This document shows, piece after piece, positions 1 through 11,139 of a DNA stretch of 64,000 nt. Each line of letters starts with the position of its first letter. Position 1 is the first letter of the stretch. Source of the stretch: Septoria linicola (taxonomy: Eukaryota > Ascomycota > Dothideomycetes > Mycosphaerellales > Mycosphaerellaceae); assembly GCA_024114885.1 (NCBI GenBank), contig CP099420.1, forward strand, positions 930,001 to 994,000. Direction: 5' to 3'. The translations under genes and the position numbers were made by a program. The notes beneath the pieces are model-generated. The model was not told the DNA's origin. It searched no databases and saw only the letters and a program-made list of their open reading frames with translations.

Positions 1-98
1 CGGCGTAGATGAGGCGGTGTTGCACGAAAGGAAGTGGGAGTTGAGGTGGATGTTGATGTTGAGCTTTCATCGGAGGGGAGAAGGTCGGTGAACGCCAT
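1..98 (-). CDS. 5' end of an unidentified gene, cut by window edge
   Basis: An ATG at 98-96 opens a reading frame that runs without a stop to position 1, giving 32 residues. It begins MAFTDLLPSDESS and continues with a Ser/Thr-alternating stretch and then a Pro-containing one. Codon choice is C-rich at third positions, as in the genes to the right. The Ser/Thr-rich start suggests a disordered N-terminus; no domain can be seen, so no function is assigned. It could be chance, since 98 bases is short, but it has no stops and host-like codon use. Confidence 0.4.
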   Translation of the reverse strand, partial: MAFTDLLPSDESSTSTSTSTPTSFRATPPHLR

Positions 99-813
99 AT
101 TGGCGACTTTGTCAGAAGATAAGATCAGCTCAGAATGAGGTTGATTCGTTGCGTTCACCACGAGTCGCATGTGGTGGCGTGGTTGTTGTCAGAAGACGGA
201 GAGGACTGAGACTTGGGGAAAGTGCCACAAAGCTCACTTGAACGGCAGGCACGCGTGTCCAGGCCCGATTTCGACTCGATCCGTGATTATCGAGGAAGCC
301 AGGAAGAGAATCTCTGCATGTTTGGTAAACTCACCTTTCGGGTCTTGATACTGGGTCTTCCTTCTTGGTGACCCTTGACCTCGCGCTTCATGTGAGCTAT
401 TGATGCTGCTCACTGCTCCTGGTAATTGAGACTCTCCGCTCTGGACAGTCGCGACAGCTAGCTGCACGGTGTTCACTGGGTGATGGAGTGAGGCCCAGTC
501 TGTTCATGTTTGCAGACGTTCGTTTGCGCTCGCTTGTCACAACGGGTGCTTGCATCATCAGATGCAGGCGGCCGTATGTTGTGCATGCTTCCGTTCACCA
601 CTCGCTCTCCGCGCCACCCTGCGCGACCACGAGATGCATTGTGGCACCGTGCTTCAATGGAGACAGCCGTCTCAATACATGATAGCAAGAAGTACGCCAT
701 CCGGTGGAAGCTCGACAGCGCCACGACACGATGACTCATCAATGTGCATTGAGAAGGGAGGTCTGGCACTGCATGTCTTCCATACAACAGGATCTACAAG
801 CCCCAGCCAGGTT
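99..813. other. Intergenic region
   Basis: About 700 bases between the start of the left-edge gene and the 3' end of the K+ channel gene. Short open frames overlap on both strands (for example 234-476 and 473-787 minus, 488-682 plus). They overlap one another, lack recognisable motifs and show no splice-consistent extension. I read the region as the upstream sequence of the left-edge gene plus the 3' UTR of the channel gene. Confidence 0.5.
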
Positions 814-3339
814 CTAGCCAGTATGCTGCTCACAGAGATGCCTGAGTCCAATTGGCGGCCTTCTGGTGTACCCTTGGTAAAATCGATTTGACTCTCGTTC
901 CAATGCCTCAGCAAGCTTATCCGAGACCCATTCACTATCTGACATCGAACTCATCAGCGGGGATTGCTCGTCCAGCCATGACCAGTTTCCGAGTGGATCT
1001 ACAGTTCGACGCTTCCTCAACAAGCCCCTCTTGGTGGGAGTGGCACTCCATTTGTCGTCACGCTGTGTCTCACGATCGACGAGTCCATCCAGGTCCGACT
1101 TTTCGTCGTGCGCGCCTTGTGCGTCAGCATTGGTGAGCGCAGGGAACGCTCCGCCTGCCTTAAAGGGCGCATCCGCATGCAGTAGAGCCTTCGGTGCCAG
1201 TTCATCAGATATTTGCTGACCAGGAAAGTTGTCAGTGTCATCGGTATTGCCGTTCCCCATCAATTGTAGATAGAACTCCCAGTCGTGCCATGAATATTCT
1301 GGAGGGTCGTCTGCGCGCGAGTCCTTTAGCGCCTGCTTACTCTCACGCGCGAGCACGCGAAGGTAGAAGCGAAAGTCTCGGTCGGCATCGTTGTCTGCTT
1401 CATGGTCAGCCAACGTATCTTCAGGAGCGGGATTTCACAAGGCCAGCAATCAAGGCTTGTTAGCTCTAACTCTGGCAACGAGCAGAGTACCCCTTTGAGC
1501 CAACACACCTTTCTGGCCCGCCTTTCGATGCTCCTCCAGCTGCCCTCTGGTCACGTGTGGTTCCAACCGCTCCTTCAGTTTGCGCATAGTATGCTGATGA
1601 TGCTCTTCGGCAGAGATGTGGTTTCCTTGGCTCTTCTTCTCGGAGTTGCTGATCTTGCTTGCAGCACTACATACTGCCGCTCGAGCAGACTGCTTCACAT
1701 CGTCTTGAGGCAGAAGGTGGGTATAGGTCCAATTCGTTGCCTCTGAGAACGATTTCACCAGAGTGTCGCCCAGGTCCGATATCAGTATGGTCAGCGTCGG
1801 AACTGCAAGTAGCGACCAAATCACGAAGAAGGCTTTGCCAGAGTTCGAGGCTGGGGTCTCGTCACCATAGCCGATGGTCAGAAGTCCAAGAAATCCAAAG
1901 TACACAGCTTGATAGTACGTCCAGTCTGTTCAATTCTATCAGTCCTTGCCGCTACTTGGCAGCTATCTCGAGTGACGATGAACAACATACCTTGTTCGTT
2001 CTCTGAGACCATAAACACCACTGCGCCTACCAACCACAAGATAGCTGTCGTTGACAAGCTCGTTGCCAATGCAAAATATCGTCGTTCGCGCTCCGCTGCA
2101 GCCAATACCTTGCGCATCACGCGGAACTCTTCCTCACGGCGCTGTGCCGGACTCATCGTTGGAGCTACGTTAAAATCTGCCTTTGCAAACCATGAGATCT
2201 TGATCGTTCCTCGTTGCTGGTCGACCCCATATATCGCGTTTTCCCGGCGCTTCTCTGTGATGCGAGCCGCCATCTTCTGCTTACCACGTTCTAGCACGAG
2301 TGTTCGAATCGAACCAATTACTAGACCGACCATGAGGATGCCACCTATCGCGAAGGGAAAGAGTAGGCCGCGTCCGACATTGGTCTCGGGCGCATAATCA
2401 CCTAGGCCTACAGTGAGTAGGGTCACATCTGCCCAGTATACAGCATCGAGATATCGCCATCCTTCGAGCTGGCTGTATACGAGAGCGCCGAGTAGTAGGT
2501 ATATGATGAAAGACATGGTCTGTTGCCTCGTCAGTATCTCCATCGGCTTCTTGATTTGAACACTAATGTTATGGGCATTGTGTGAAACGTTGAAAATGTA
2601 GAGACAACAGGAGATTCAGCATGACTTACCTGAAGCATCAACGTTCTCTGAGCGTTGGTCAAATAGAAGTCTTTAGCGAAGTATCCTCTATTCGCGCCAT
2701 GCACCGTGATGCACATCAGAAGCCCCACAATGATGTAGATTGAGGCTGCAAAGATGGCATAGTAGAAAGCGCTCGTGAGTGCATGATTGTTCGCCGGCTG
2801 GGCAGGCGGATCAGTGATGAAGTACTCCGCATCGGAAGTAAGGGCCGCCATGTCTGCGATCAACAGGACTCCTGCCAGGAGGAAGCCAGTAATTGTGATG
2901 GGCTGAGCGATGGAGAATTTGAGGCGTTTCGCCATGTTGAGTAGGAGAGCAGCATTCCCTGTAAGGGCGCAGACCAAAGAAATGGCGTTAAGTGCGAGCA
3001 GCCAGCTTGGATCTTTGAGGCGCTGTCCGCTTGCTTCCTGCGCCACGTGTTAGACATCGTAGTACCGGAGTTCTACCAAGCATATCTTGAGCTTACTTGG
3101 ACGCCATCAGGCAGATACTCTCTCCACGAGTACACCAGAGCACAAATACTGAACCCATTTGCAATGGGTCCAAACGTTGCTGCGAGCAAAGGACATGCTG
3201 TCGAGGCGAACCACCATCTGCTGGGGCCCATCAAATCTTCATTCTCCCTCTGCGCCTGCCGCTGACTTGGATATACTTCTGCATCTTCAGCTACCTCCCG
3301 GACCGTATCTTCGATGCCGCCTGGGTCGATGGTGCTCAT
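814..3339 (-). CDS. TOK1: TOK-type two-pore outward-rectifier K+ channel
   Basis: Five exons are proposed: 3339-3097, 3037-2630, 2519-1991, 1925-1491 and 1418-814, giving about 739 residues. The first three introns have clear GTAAGC, GTAAGT and GTATGT donors, CAG acceptors and matching phases (0, 0, 1). The fourth junction (GTACTC donor, AAG acceptor) is weak. It was chosen because it restores frame, so a sequence error there is possible. Two K+ selectivity filters are visible: TVGLGD at about residues 253-258 and TIGYGD at about 410-415, the filter pair known from yeast TOK1. Hydrophobic segments before the first filter (about 85-200) fit the extra four helices of the 8-TM/2-pore layout. The C-terminal about 200 residues are acidic and cytosolic. 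The family conducts outward K+ current at the plasma membrane. The start is the ATG at 3339; the frame is open further upstream but that part does not look coding. Confidence 0.85.
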
Positions 3340-4410
3340 CGTGTTACCTTGGCGCGGTCGTACGCGCTGTAGCGGCCGGATTGTGTCTCGAGGGCATCGA
3401 TACCCGCACACTCCATCGAGATCAGCGGAGGGAAGGAACGTGGTAGCTGTCGCGAGAGAGGCAGAAGTGATGTGGTGGACGCGTCTCCAGCTTCGCATGC
3501 CAGGATCTTCGCTTGGCTTCAAAACAAGCTTCTGTCCTGCCTGTGACGTCTGCTTGCCCGTTCTCACCTCGTTCTTTCTTTCACGAACACGACCTTATCG
3601 TATGAACCAAATGACTGTCTCGGGCAAGAAAATAAACGTAGCACGAGGCTGTGTAACGATAGTCTGTACCAAAGCCTCATGGCTGCGTGCGAGTGCGCAG
3701 CTCAAGCACGTTGATCCCCCTGCATACCAGTGGTAGAATATGCACTTCCTGGCTCGTGGCTTGCGCCGCAAACGTCTCTTCTCCTGGCCGTTATACATAT
3801 CTGCAGACTCTGATCTGCTCCCTGGCCATGATACCTGTCACCATCAGCGAACGATGAGCCTGGACAGCTAGGTTTGAGTAGAGCTGAGGCTACCGCACAG
3901 GAACAGACAATTGGTCGCACTTCCGCAAGTGTGACCTTCGCCGTGGATGGGCACATTTGGCGGCCAAGCTTGGCAACAGTGGTTCTGGCTGTCTGAACTC
4001 CGAAGTCTCGCTCAGCGTGGAACCAGCTGGTAGGCTACGTGCAAGAATGGTCGGCAGCCGTTGTTGTTCCAAAGCATAACAAGAGGTTATCATTGCACCT
4101 GTTTCCAAATTGCAAGACGACAATCCAAGCGGTCTGAATGCAGCTGATCTTTTTTTGAGCGACCGGCATTTTGGAGATACTCTTGCACGTGGGGAGGTTT
4201 GCAAGCACGCGCTGCCGCCAGGTCTTGTACGTTGCCTGTGGTCCAGGCTCACGCTGCGCTCATTGTAATGTACAACGGTGCCGCGACTCTCCTTGGAGTG
4301 GCAGATGAGGTGAATTGAACTCGGCAGAAGCACTACAAGCCATTCAGTCAAAAGCATTGTCTGCCTGCTTTTCAAGGTGTCAGGCCCGATTCAAAGGTTT
4401 TCCAAGCAAG
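3340..4410. other. Divergent intergenic region
   Basis: About 1.07 kb between the start of the minus-strand K+ channel gene and the start of the plus-strand PAN-domain gene, so it should hold both promoters. Open frames here (3314-3736 plus, 3890-4375 minus) are rich in Arg, Ser and Cys, overlap each other and have no domain or signal peptide. I see no RNA gene or repeat. Confidence 0.5.
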
Positions 4411-5510
4411 ATGTTTACACAACTAGTCGTGGCGGCACTACTTGGTTCAGCGCTTGCTGTTACTACATCGACGCCAGATGCCTGCTTCCGCCCTCCGTAC
4501 GCCTCTCTTTTGCCTTTGTCAAAAGACTCTGCCGTGCAGTCTTTCTGCAGATCCAGCTTTCCGCCTCTGCTGTGCTCGAGTACCTCTACGAGCACTTCAA
4601 CAAGCACGGTTGTGCAAATCATAGCGACAGCAACAGTGTTCACTGGTACACAACTACACTCAACGATTCTTGGCATCTTCTGGATATCAGCATCTAATCA
4701 CGAGTTTTACAGGCACGAATACAATCACAAGTGTTACTTCGACTGCCACAGTAACGACGATCACCGGCATACAAACAGTCTGCATCGTTGTGGTAGGTTC
4801 TTCAAGCTTTTCCCGGGCTCGCCAACTAATTCTTGTCTCTATAGAACAAGCGAGATGCCGTCGACAGCATATCTACGCCTCGTTTCGAAACAGATGACAC
4901 ACTCGTTGCAGAACTCACCAAAAGGAGTCAACGGCATCAGCGCCCGGATAGCCAATCATCAGCTTATCCGACTCCCTCTGAACTGAAGAACAAGTCGCCC
5001 TCGTTCATCAAGACCTTCTGTTCCTGCGCAACCTGGATCAGACGCTGCGAACCCATCAAGGCCACCCTGACCTCGTTCACCACTCAGAACATCTTGGCCG
5101 ACACTACACTTCAGGCTACTACCACCGCCTTCGTAGACACCACCACCACGGTGCCCGCCGCTGCGACCAGTCAAGTGCCATGTCCTTCATGCTCAGAAGC
5201 GGACACATGCATCTGTAAGTCTCTTCCAACCTCCGAGAACAAATTCATGATACTGACCGTCCCCTTCTCAGACGGACTAGCGTTCGCCCAATACTGCCAA
5301 AAAGCAGGCAATTATGATGGCGCTGCCGCATCATCCCTTACAGTCACATCGGTCGACGAGTGCCGACAAGCATGCGCTGATAACTATCCGTGCAATTACT
5401 ACAAGCTCGATGGCCGCAGCAATACATGCTCGCTTTACGAGAATGTGATTGATGGGGATGCAACTCCGGACTTGCAGTCGGTGTATGGGTATGTGTATGC
5501 GAATTGCTGA
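4411..5510 (+). CDS. Secreted PAN/Apple-domain protein
   Basis: Four exons (4411-4645, 4713-4792, 4845-5214, 5272-5510) with GT...AG introns of 67, 52 and 57 nt. The phases agree throughout and the product is 307 residues. The start MFTQLVVAALLGSALA is a classic signal peptide with cleavage after Ala-16. The middle is Ser/Thr-rich with repeated ST dipeptides, a likely O-glycosylated stalk. It contains two dibasic sites (NKR and LTKR) that could be Kex2 sites. A cysteine-bearing stretch (TFCSCATWIRRC) precedes a second Thr-rich linker. The last about 80 residues match a PAN/Apple-like fold: VDECRQACADNYPCNYY followed by CSLYE and a final Cys. PAN domains bind protein or carbohydrate, so this is probably a cell-wall or extracellular protein; its ligand is unknown. 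Confidence 0.8.
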
Positions 5511-6080
5511 GAAGGTGGGACTGGTCTGTGGCATGAATGGAATGATGATGTATGAGATGCGGGTCGGGAAGCACAAGACGATATGAACAGGAACATGAGG
5601 TACCCTGGCCGTACTGCGACACCTCAATGGAGCTGGAGACAAAAAGACATACACATAAGTGAGTTCCTTCCTGGTCTAGATATTCTTGAGTTGGGAGCGT
5701 TGAGGACTGATGAACCAACGAAAGGATACAGCCATTCTCATTCGTGCTACTTGGACTCTCACTCCAACATAACCGTTGCGCCTGGCGCGCTTCAGGCTTC
5801 CGATCATCTGTCCCCGATCCCGCTTGGTGGCCATAGAAGGTAGTAGTAGTACTCCTCATGCGCAAGCTCCAGAGCGCAGTCCATATAGAGCTATCATCTG
5901 CATTCACTCTCTGGCCTGGCATCCGCTGACGCATGAACAGACATCGATTACCATGCGTTTTCAATGATCCTATCGATCGTCTTCCGCAAGCCATCCGCGA
6001 TATCTCTCATCGTTAGACTCGTAGAAGCATCGGGCATATCAACTCTATACAGCGTGCGTCGGCGTCTCCGCCGCTGCTCC
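5511..6080. other. Intergenic, convergent 3' ends
   Basis: This lies between the stop of the plus-strand PAN gene and the stop of the minus-strand F-box-like gene, so it holds two 3' UTRs. Frames in it (for example 5344-5994 minus) run into the PAN coding exon on the other strand and look like shadows. I see nothing else. Confidence 0.5.
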
Positions 6081-6755
6081 CTAGCACGCTGTTCTATCAA
6101 TCACATCGGTCCCTTCAAAAGGTCCCTCGCTTGACTTCACAGAGTCCGCTCGCCGAACAGCGAACGTAGGCTCGCAGCCTTGCAGAAGTAGCATCTTGCG
6201 CCAGCTACCGTTTTGGCGATCTCTAGCTGCAGCGAAGTCTCTGATGGTGACAAAGACATGCTCTACTGTCCCGGGTATCTGGTCCTGTATGGGTGGTGCA
6301 TTGGCTCCAGTCTGCAAGATCGACCAGCCTCCAGCAGTGGTTATGCGCACAGGTCCCCAGACGCATTTGAATTTGGTGATCCCGATTCGCTCTTGGAACT
6401 TGACGAGCAATGGGTTGCGTAGGTCCACTGGATCGGATTTGGGGTAAATCACTTTCTTATTTTTCGGGTCAGGATCTGCCTGGAACCAGAGCGCCTGTTG
6501 GAGCTTTTCGTATCCATCGATCGTGGCCTTGAAGGTTTTGTTGACGCGCTGGCAGGAGACGAGGAGAGTCTGCATGTTCACCTGTTGCGGAAGAAGAATA
6601 AGTGAACCGAGTCTTTTCAGACATAGGGTAGATCCTCCCCTGGCGTTGATGCTCACCTCGAGGAGAATCATCTCGAGCAGCTCGACCGTCGCGAATGTTC
6701 TATTCGTGGCTGAACTCATTTTGGCGGCCGAACTTGTGTTGGCGATGGTGGCCAT
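6081..6755 (-). CDS. F-box-like protein
   Basis: The frame reads through as 224 residues, but a 75-nt intron (6656-6582, GTGAGC donor, CAACAG acceptor) is very likely. Removing it joins ELLEMILLE directly to VNMQTLLVSCQRVNKTFK, giving the compact Leu-rich helix pair of F-box-like proteins (about residues 25-60) and a 199-residue product. Because the intron is a multiple of three without a stop, retention would insert 25 residues in frame. F-box proteins recruit substrates to SCF ubiquitin ligases; substrate specificity cannot be read here. The C-terminal part contains WFQADPDPKNKKVIYP and WGPVRIT, features I associate with a large family in dothideomycetes. There is an alternative start at Met-13 (MSSATNRTF). 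Confidence 0.7.
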   Translation of the reverse strand: MATIANTSSAAKMSSATNRTFATVELLEMILLEVSINARGGSTLCLKRLGSLILLPQQVNMQTLLVSCQRVNKTFKATIDGYEKLQQALWFQADPDPKNKKVIYPKSDPVDLRNPLLVKFQERIGITKFKCVWGPVRITTAGGWSILQTGANAPPIQDQIPGTVEHVFVTIRDFAAARDRQNGSWRKMLLLQGCEPTFAVRRADSVKSSEGPFEGTDVIDRTAC

Positions 6756-7710
6756 CGTCGCGAGCTTGCCGATGTGAGTGTGTCTTGGTGGGAACAGAAA
6801 TTTGGTGAAGTAGGAGAAGAAGAGGTTGCTGTGGCAACAAAAGTGTGGGCAAGCGAAAATGCTTATCGATGTAAGGTTTCGAAAGCAAAAGTGAAGCTGC
6901 AGGAGACCGAGCTACTCGAGCGCGTAGGTAAACAAGCAGAAGAACTGCTACCTCACCTCTCACTTCACTAAGGTCGTGAGGTGTCAGCAACAATTCGATC
7001 AATACCCATGATCCAACTCGATATGTCACACTGCGAGACGCTGTGATCCCCATCTTATAGTCCGCTCTTATCAGACACACTCGTCTTGCAGAAACGCTTT
7101 TGAGCCATTTAGAGCTTCCGAAGAGGTTAGTCAAAGTTAACAGTCCTGATGACACTTGTATCGCTCAGAATGACGGAAGCAGCGCGTCGATGAGGTGACG
7201 TCGAAAAGTGAAGCTGCAGCAAAGCTCGCTGCGTGAGTGAGTGCAGGGGTGGATAAGTAGAAGACCTGTTAACAACCTCACATCTTTCTTCGCACAGGCG
7301 ACAAGTCAGTTGAATCACGTAGAGAAATCTCCCCACCTCATCGCCTCGGGTCTCTCCTCCGGATGTAGTCGTTCTCTACATCATCTTCGTTTCTGATTGT
7401 CTCGTGGCCACGAACGTCTTGGCATGGTCTGACATCTATTCGTGGAGTATCAGCAGTAGTGCTAAATGTAGGTCTTCACTCATCTCACTCCAGCGGACTG
7501 CAGTGCCATACAAAGTAACGGACCTCGCGGCAAGATCAAGTTGGTTTTCCTAAGATGCAATTTTCTTCTATCTACAAAGCAAAAGTCTAGCCGTCCGTGA
7601 ACTCCCAAGATGACTTCGCTTCAATGACCAAACACTCTCAATTGAAACCTCTCCTGATTCACAACTCGCTTCGTCGCTCTCCCACTCGCTCAGTCAGTGC
7701 CCCATAACCT
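6756..7710. other. Intergenic region
   Basis: This contains the promoter of the F-box-like gene (minus) and the 3' UTR of the Argonaute gene (minus). The frame 6700-7155 minus overlaps the start of the F-box-like gene in another frame and has no domain. I see no RNA gene or repeat. Confidence 0.45.
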
Positions 7711-10626
7711 CTAGATGTAGAACATCGTCTCAGCGATCGTGCTGTGGAAAGGATTTGTATCCTTGTCAGACCAAGCCGGCTGACCACCATCCTTCTGAAG
7801 ACCTCTCTCGACCTTGTCAAGCACATACAGGTCCTTCTCCTCCTGGGTAGCCCTGCCCACGTTGAGGCCATCGAATAAGACACGATCAGGCGGGCGGCCG
7901 AAGTGGGCTGGAGAAAGCAAGGGTGCAAGGTAGCATCTGCCGCGCTCGGCAAGGAGGTCTGCGTAGTATGCTGGCGATGCATAGCTGACTGGTGTGAGTG
8001 CGCGGGCGAAAGTCCAGCAAAGGTTGAAAGTGACACGCTGGAGCTGGTCGGCGTCGAGGCCCATGTTGTTGTGGATAACGAAGTAATGGCATGGCCTGGC
8101 GGTGCCTTTGAGGGCGCTGTGCGATTGAAGGAAGAAGTCGTAATAGTAGGGGTTGCGGATGGCTGGGTGATCTGCGACAAGTCCAGCCTTGAAGTTCTTG
8201 TTCTGATCGATGGCCTGCAAGACGTCAGTATTGGTTCAGGATAATTAGGACACTGCTAGGTCTTACCCATTCCGATGTCTTCTCGACCTTCTCTGCAGGG
8301 TAGAACCGGGTGTGATGACGCTTGCCACAGATGATCAGGGTGATCTTGGGACGATACTTCGAGAACTTGACATCTACGTCGACCATCTTCTCGCAAGCCT
8401 CTCTGACCTTAGGAAGCTCTATGTTCTTCACAGCGGCGAACTGGGAGTCAGAGACTCCATCGCGGAAGAAGAGAATGTTGGCAGGTAGACTTCCATTCTT
8501 CTTATACCACAAACGAAGGCGCTCTATCATCATTGCGGCCAGGTCCGCGATCATCTCTTGCTTTGATCGCTGGAGGCGGAGTGAACCTGGGTAGTTGACA
8601 GCGTATCGATCGTCGCTGGCAACAACTGCTGCAATAGATGGGCAGGATGGTACGCTGCCAGGGCCAGCATGCGTAACATCTGCACCGACCACCATGGTCA
8701 TGCCCCCGTGATGCAGATATTTGAGCTCCGCGTCCGGGAGAACATGGTTGTGACCGCCAGCTTTGACGTTGAACTTCAAGGCAAGGTTGCCTTGGAACTG
8801 AGGATCGCCGAGGTTGCTTGCCTTCCCTCTTGTGACACAAATGGTGTGGACACCAGTTTTGGTGTCGGCCCACCACTTGACACGTTCGTAGGGATCAGCA
8901 GAGCTGCCTGGAAGTATGATGAGAAGAAACTTAACCTTGTCGCCGGCGAAAGTCTCGTCCATGAGTAATGCTCTTTCTGCGCGATGGAGGTCGTCAAGAT
9001 TAGCGGTTGGAGCTTTGGCGACGCAGACTTTGTGTGTGCCCTTGAGACCATATCTTGTCAGAGCTTTGGCGAGCGCCTCGTAGATGGAAGTCTGGGCGCC
9101 AGCTCCTCCTATCTCGATGACTCCAAGCGCGCCCATCTGACCTGATACCTTGAGTGCTTTGCCTCTGATGTCCCATCTACCTCGGCGCAACGGACCATCG
9201 GTTGAGCAGCCCTTATGCTTGGCTGTGCCGTTGTATAGGAGATCTGGAATGCTCAAGATGCGAGCTTTGGTGGGCATCATCTTGCGACCTATGCTGATGC
9301 CCTTCTCCTGCGACTTCTCGATCGCTTGAGCGTCGAACATACTGCCTGGCGCAAAGGCGGCTTCATTGATATCGACGTTTTGCAGAGGAGTGTGCTGTGC
9401 CACTTTGAGCATCTCACGCATTGCCACTTCGGGCAACCTGCCTGGAAATGGTTGGTTTGGTATGATGTAGAGTAGTTCGGCCGGGACATAGTTGGGCCTA
9501 TCGCGAGATCCCAGGTCGCAGACAAGGGTCCTGGGATGCTGCAGAGTATGACCAGCTGCCAGAACGTGCTCGTTGAAGTACTTCTCAACAGTGATGACAC
9601 CGTGATCTTGATGCGTGAATGTCTGATCTGCAGCGCTATCACCAAATCCATTGATACGTCTGATCTTGCTGTCCTGTGGAGGGGCTGGGTGGATCCTAGA
9701 CCGACCTCCGCTTGATGGATTTGAAGGCGTATACAATAGCTTGACGCGGCAGCCTCGCATGATTGCCTGGGATGTTATCAGCTATCAGACAATGGACTGA
9801 GATGAGGCGACAGCAGACTGGATCGTTATATTCGACCTTGATCTCTGTCACGTACGTTAAATCGTGAGTCAAATGATCTCATGTCGCTTGTGCGTAAGTC
9901 AAGATCAGCACTGCGGTAGAACGTCTGGAAGTAAGACAGGAGAGGTTGCTCGTTGATGAATGCAGCAGCAACGCCATGCATGTTCATCACAACTTGGTCT
10001 TTGACTGGGCGAATCGATGCGGAAAAGCCACGTCTGGCGTTGAGACCTAGGGGAAAGTTTGCGGCTCCAGGCTGGAGCGGGAAAAATCTGTCTCTACCGA
10101 CCTTGACAGTCTTGGGTATCGTCATATTGCGTGCCAGTATATTCAGAGCAACGAGCCATTTTGAGCAATCGAATTGACCCCGTCCGAGGAGGAAGTTTCG
10201 AAATTCCGCCTTGTGAAGGGTGTGAGTACGTGTGATGCTGATCTTGTATCTCTGTTCCGCAGCATTGCCTTGAGGTGGTATCGTGATAGTCATCGCGATA
10301 GAAGGAGGCCCATCTTTGAGGAGGACCATGGTTGAGTGATAGTCAGTAGCAACGACATGACCTCTGGTATCCAGAGGAGCCAAACGAAGAGCCTTTTGAA
10401 TTAGGTCCTTCTTGAAAGCGGCGACCTTGATCTCTTGACCTCCAGAAGCACTGAAAATTCTGATGTGATAGACGAACAGCTGATCGATACCAGGCAGAGT
10501 GACCGGGAAGTAGTTGACACGAGCATTGATTGCTGTACCACTCTTGCCAGCTTCCACCTTATTGGCGAAAGTCTCGCTGTAGAGAGTCGGCTCGGCCGCA
10601 GCAGCGGGTGGAGTAGTTGATGCCAT
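7711..10626 (-). CDS. Argonaute (small-RNA-guided silencing)
   Basis: Three exons (10626-9856, 9766-8267, 8214-7711), all phase 0, with GTACGT and GTAAGA donors and CAG acceptors; introns are 89 and 52 nt and the product is 924 residues. Order: Argonaute N domain about 30-150, linker 1 about 155-215, PAZ about 220-370 ending NYVPAELLYIIPNQ, MID about 430-570, PIWI about 575-905. The catalytic set reads D620 (in GADVTH), E661 (in KQEMIADLAAMM), D693 (in FFRDGVSDSQF) and D843 (in SPAYYADLL). That is DEDD, with Asp where human AGO2 has His-807, as in budding-yeast Argonaute. The MID 5'-phosphate pocket keeps Tyr-550 and Lys-554, but the position of AGO2 Gln-545 is Ile-566. The protein should be a slicer in quelling- or meiotic-silencing-type RNAi. 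It could be a QDE-2 or Sms-2 orthologue; I cannot separate these by eye. Confidence 0.93.
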
Positions 10627-11139
10627 GTTTGGAGCTGTGTGGTCGTTGGCGGCCGTTGTGATGATGGACGCGCTGGCGGTATATTACTGTTGGTGTGTCA
10701 GATCCAAGAGCTCGGTCACAGTATGTTACTGTTGGTGTGTTGATGTCAAGGTAGAAGAGAGGTCCAGGTTGCGAGCAAACAGTCTCTTTTATGCACTCGC
10801 AGCGACTTGCGCAAAGAACAAAGTGAAGTTGGGCTGGTGCAGTTTGCTATAACCTTACTCGCAGCGCGTGACGGCTCACATTGAGGTGAGATCGCGGGCC
10901 GCGTAGTGTTCGAGCATGAAGTGAGTTCACGTCAAGCGCTGGGGCTCAGATGAAGTTGCAGGCTATTGCTGAAGCTCGGGCAGGCGCGGTCGATGGGACT
11001 GTTCAGGCGAGGCAGGAGCAACTTGACAATAAATCCAGGAACCGCGGAGTGCGGGCGACAATTCACAAAAGTATACATTGATCGCTCACGTCCGAGCTCG
11101 CTATACACAAATATACATCTACACTTTGCCAGGACTGCC
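10627..11139. promoter_or_regulatory. Argonaute promoter region with a direct repeat
   Basis: About 510 bases between the Argonaute start and the 3' end of the ketopantoate-reductase-like gene. The 15-mer TTACTGTTGGTGTGT occurs twice, at 10684-10698 and 10726-10740, 42 bases apart (about four helical turns) and about 58-115 bases upstream of the Argonaute ATG. On the coding strand it reads as an ACACACCAACAG-type box. It may be a regulator binding site, but this is inference only. The rest holds the 3' UTR of the next gene. Confidence 0.35.

Noticed and set aside
3890..4375. 161-codon minus-strand frame between the K+ channel and PAN genes
   Set aside because: Arg/Ser/Cys-rich without motifs, overlaps other frames, and lies in a divergent promoter region.
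5344..5994. 216-codon minus-strand frame
   Set aside because: It overlaps the last PAN exon on the other strand and has the low-complexity look of a shadow frame.
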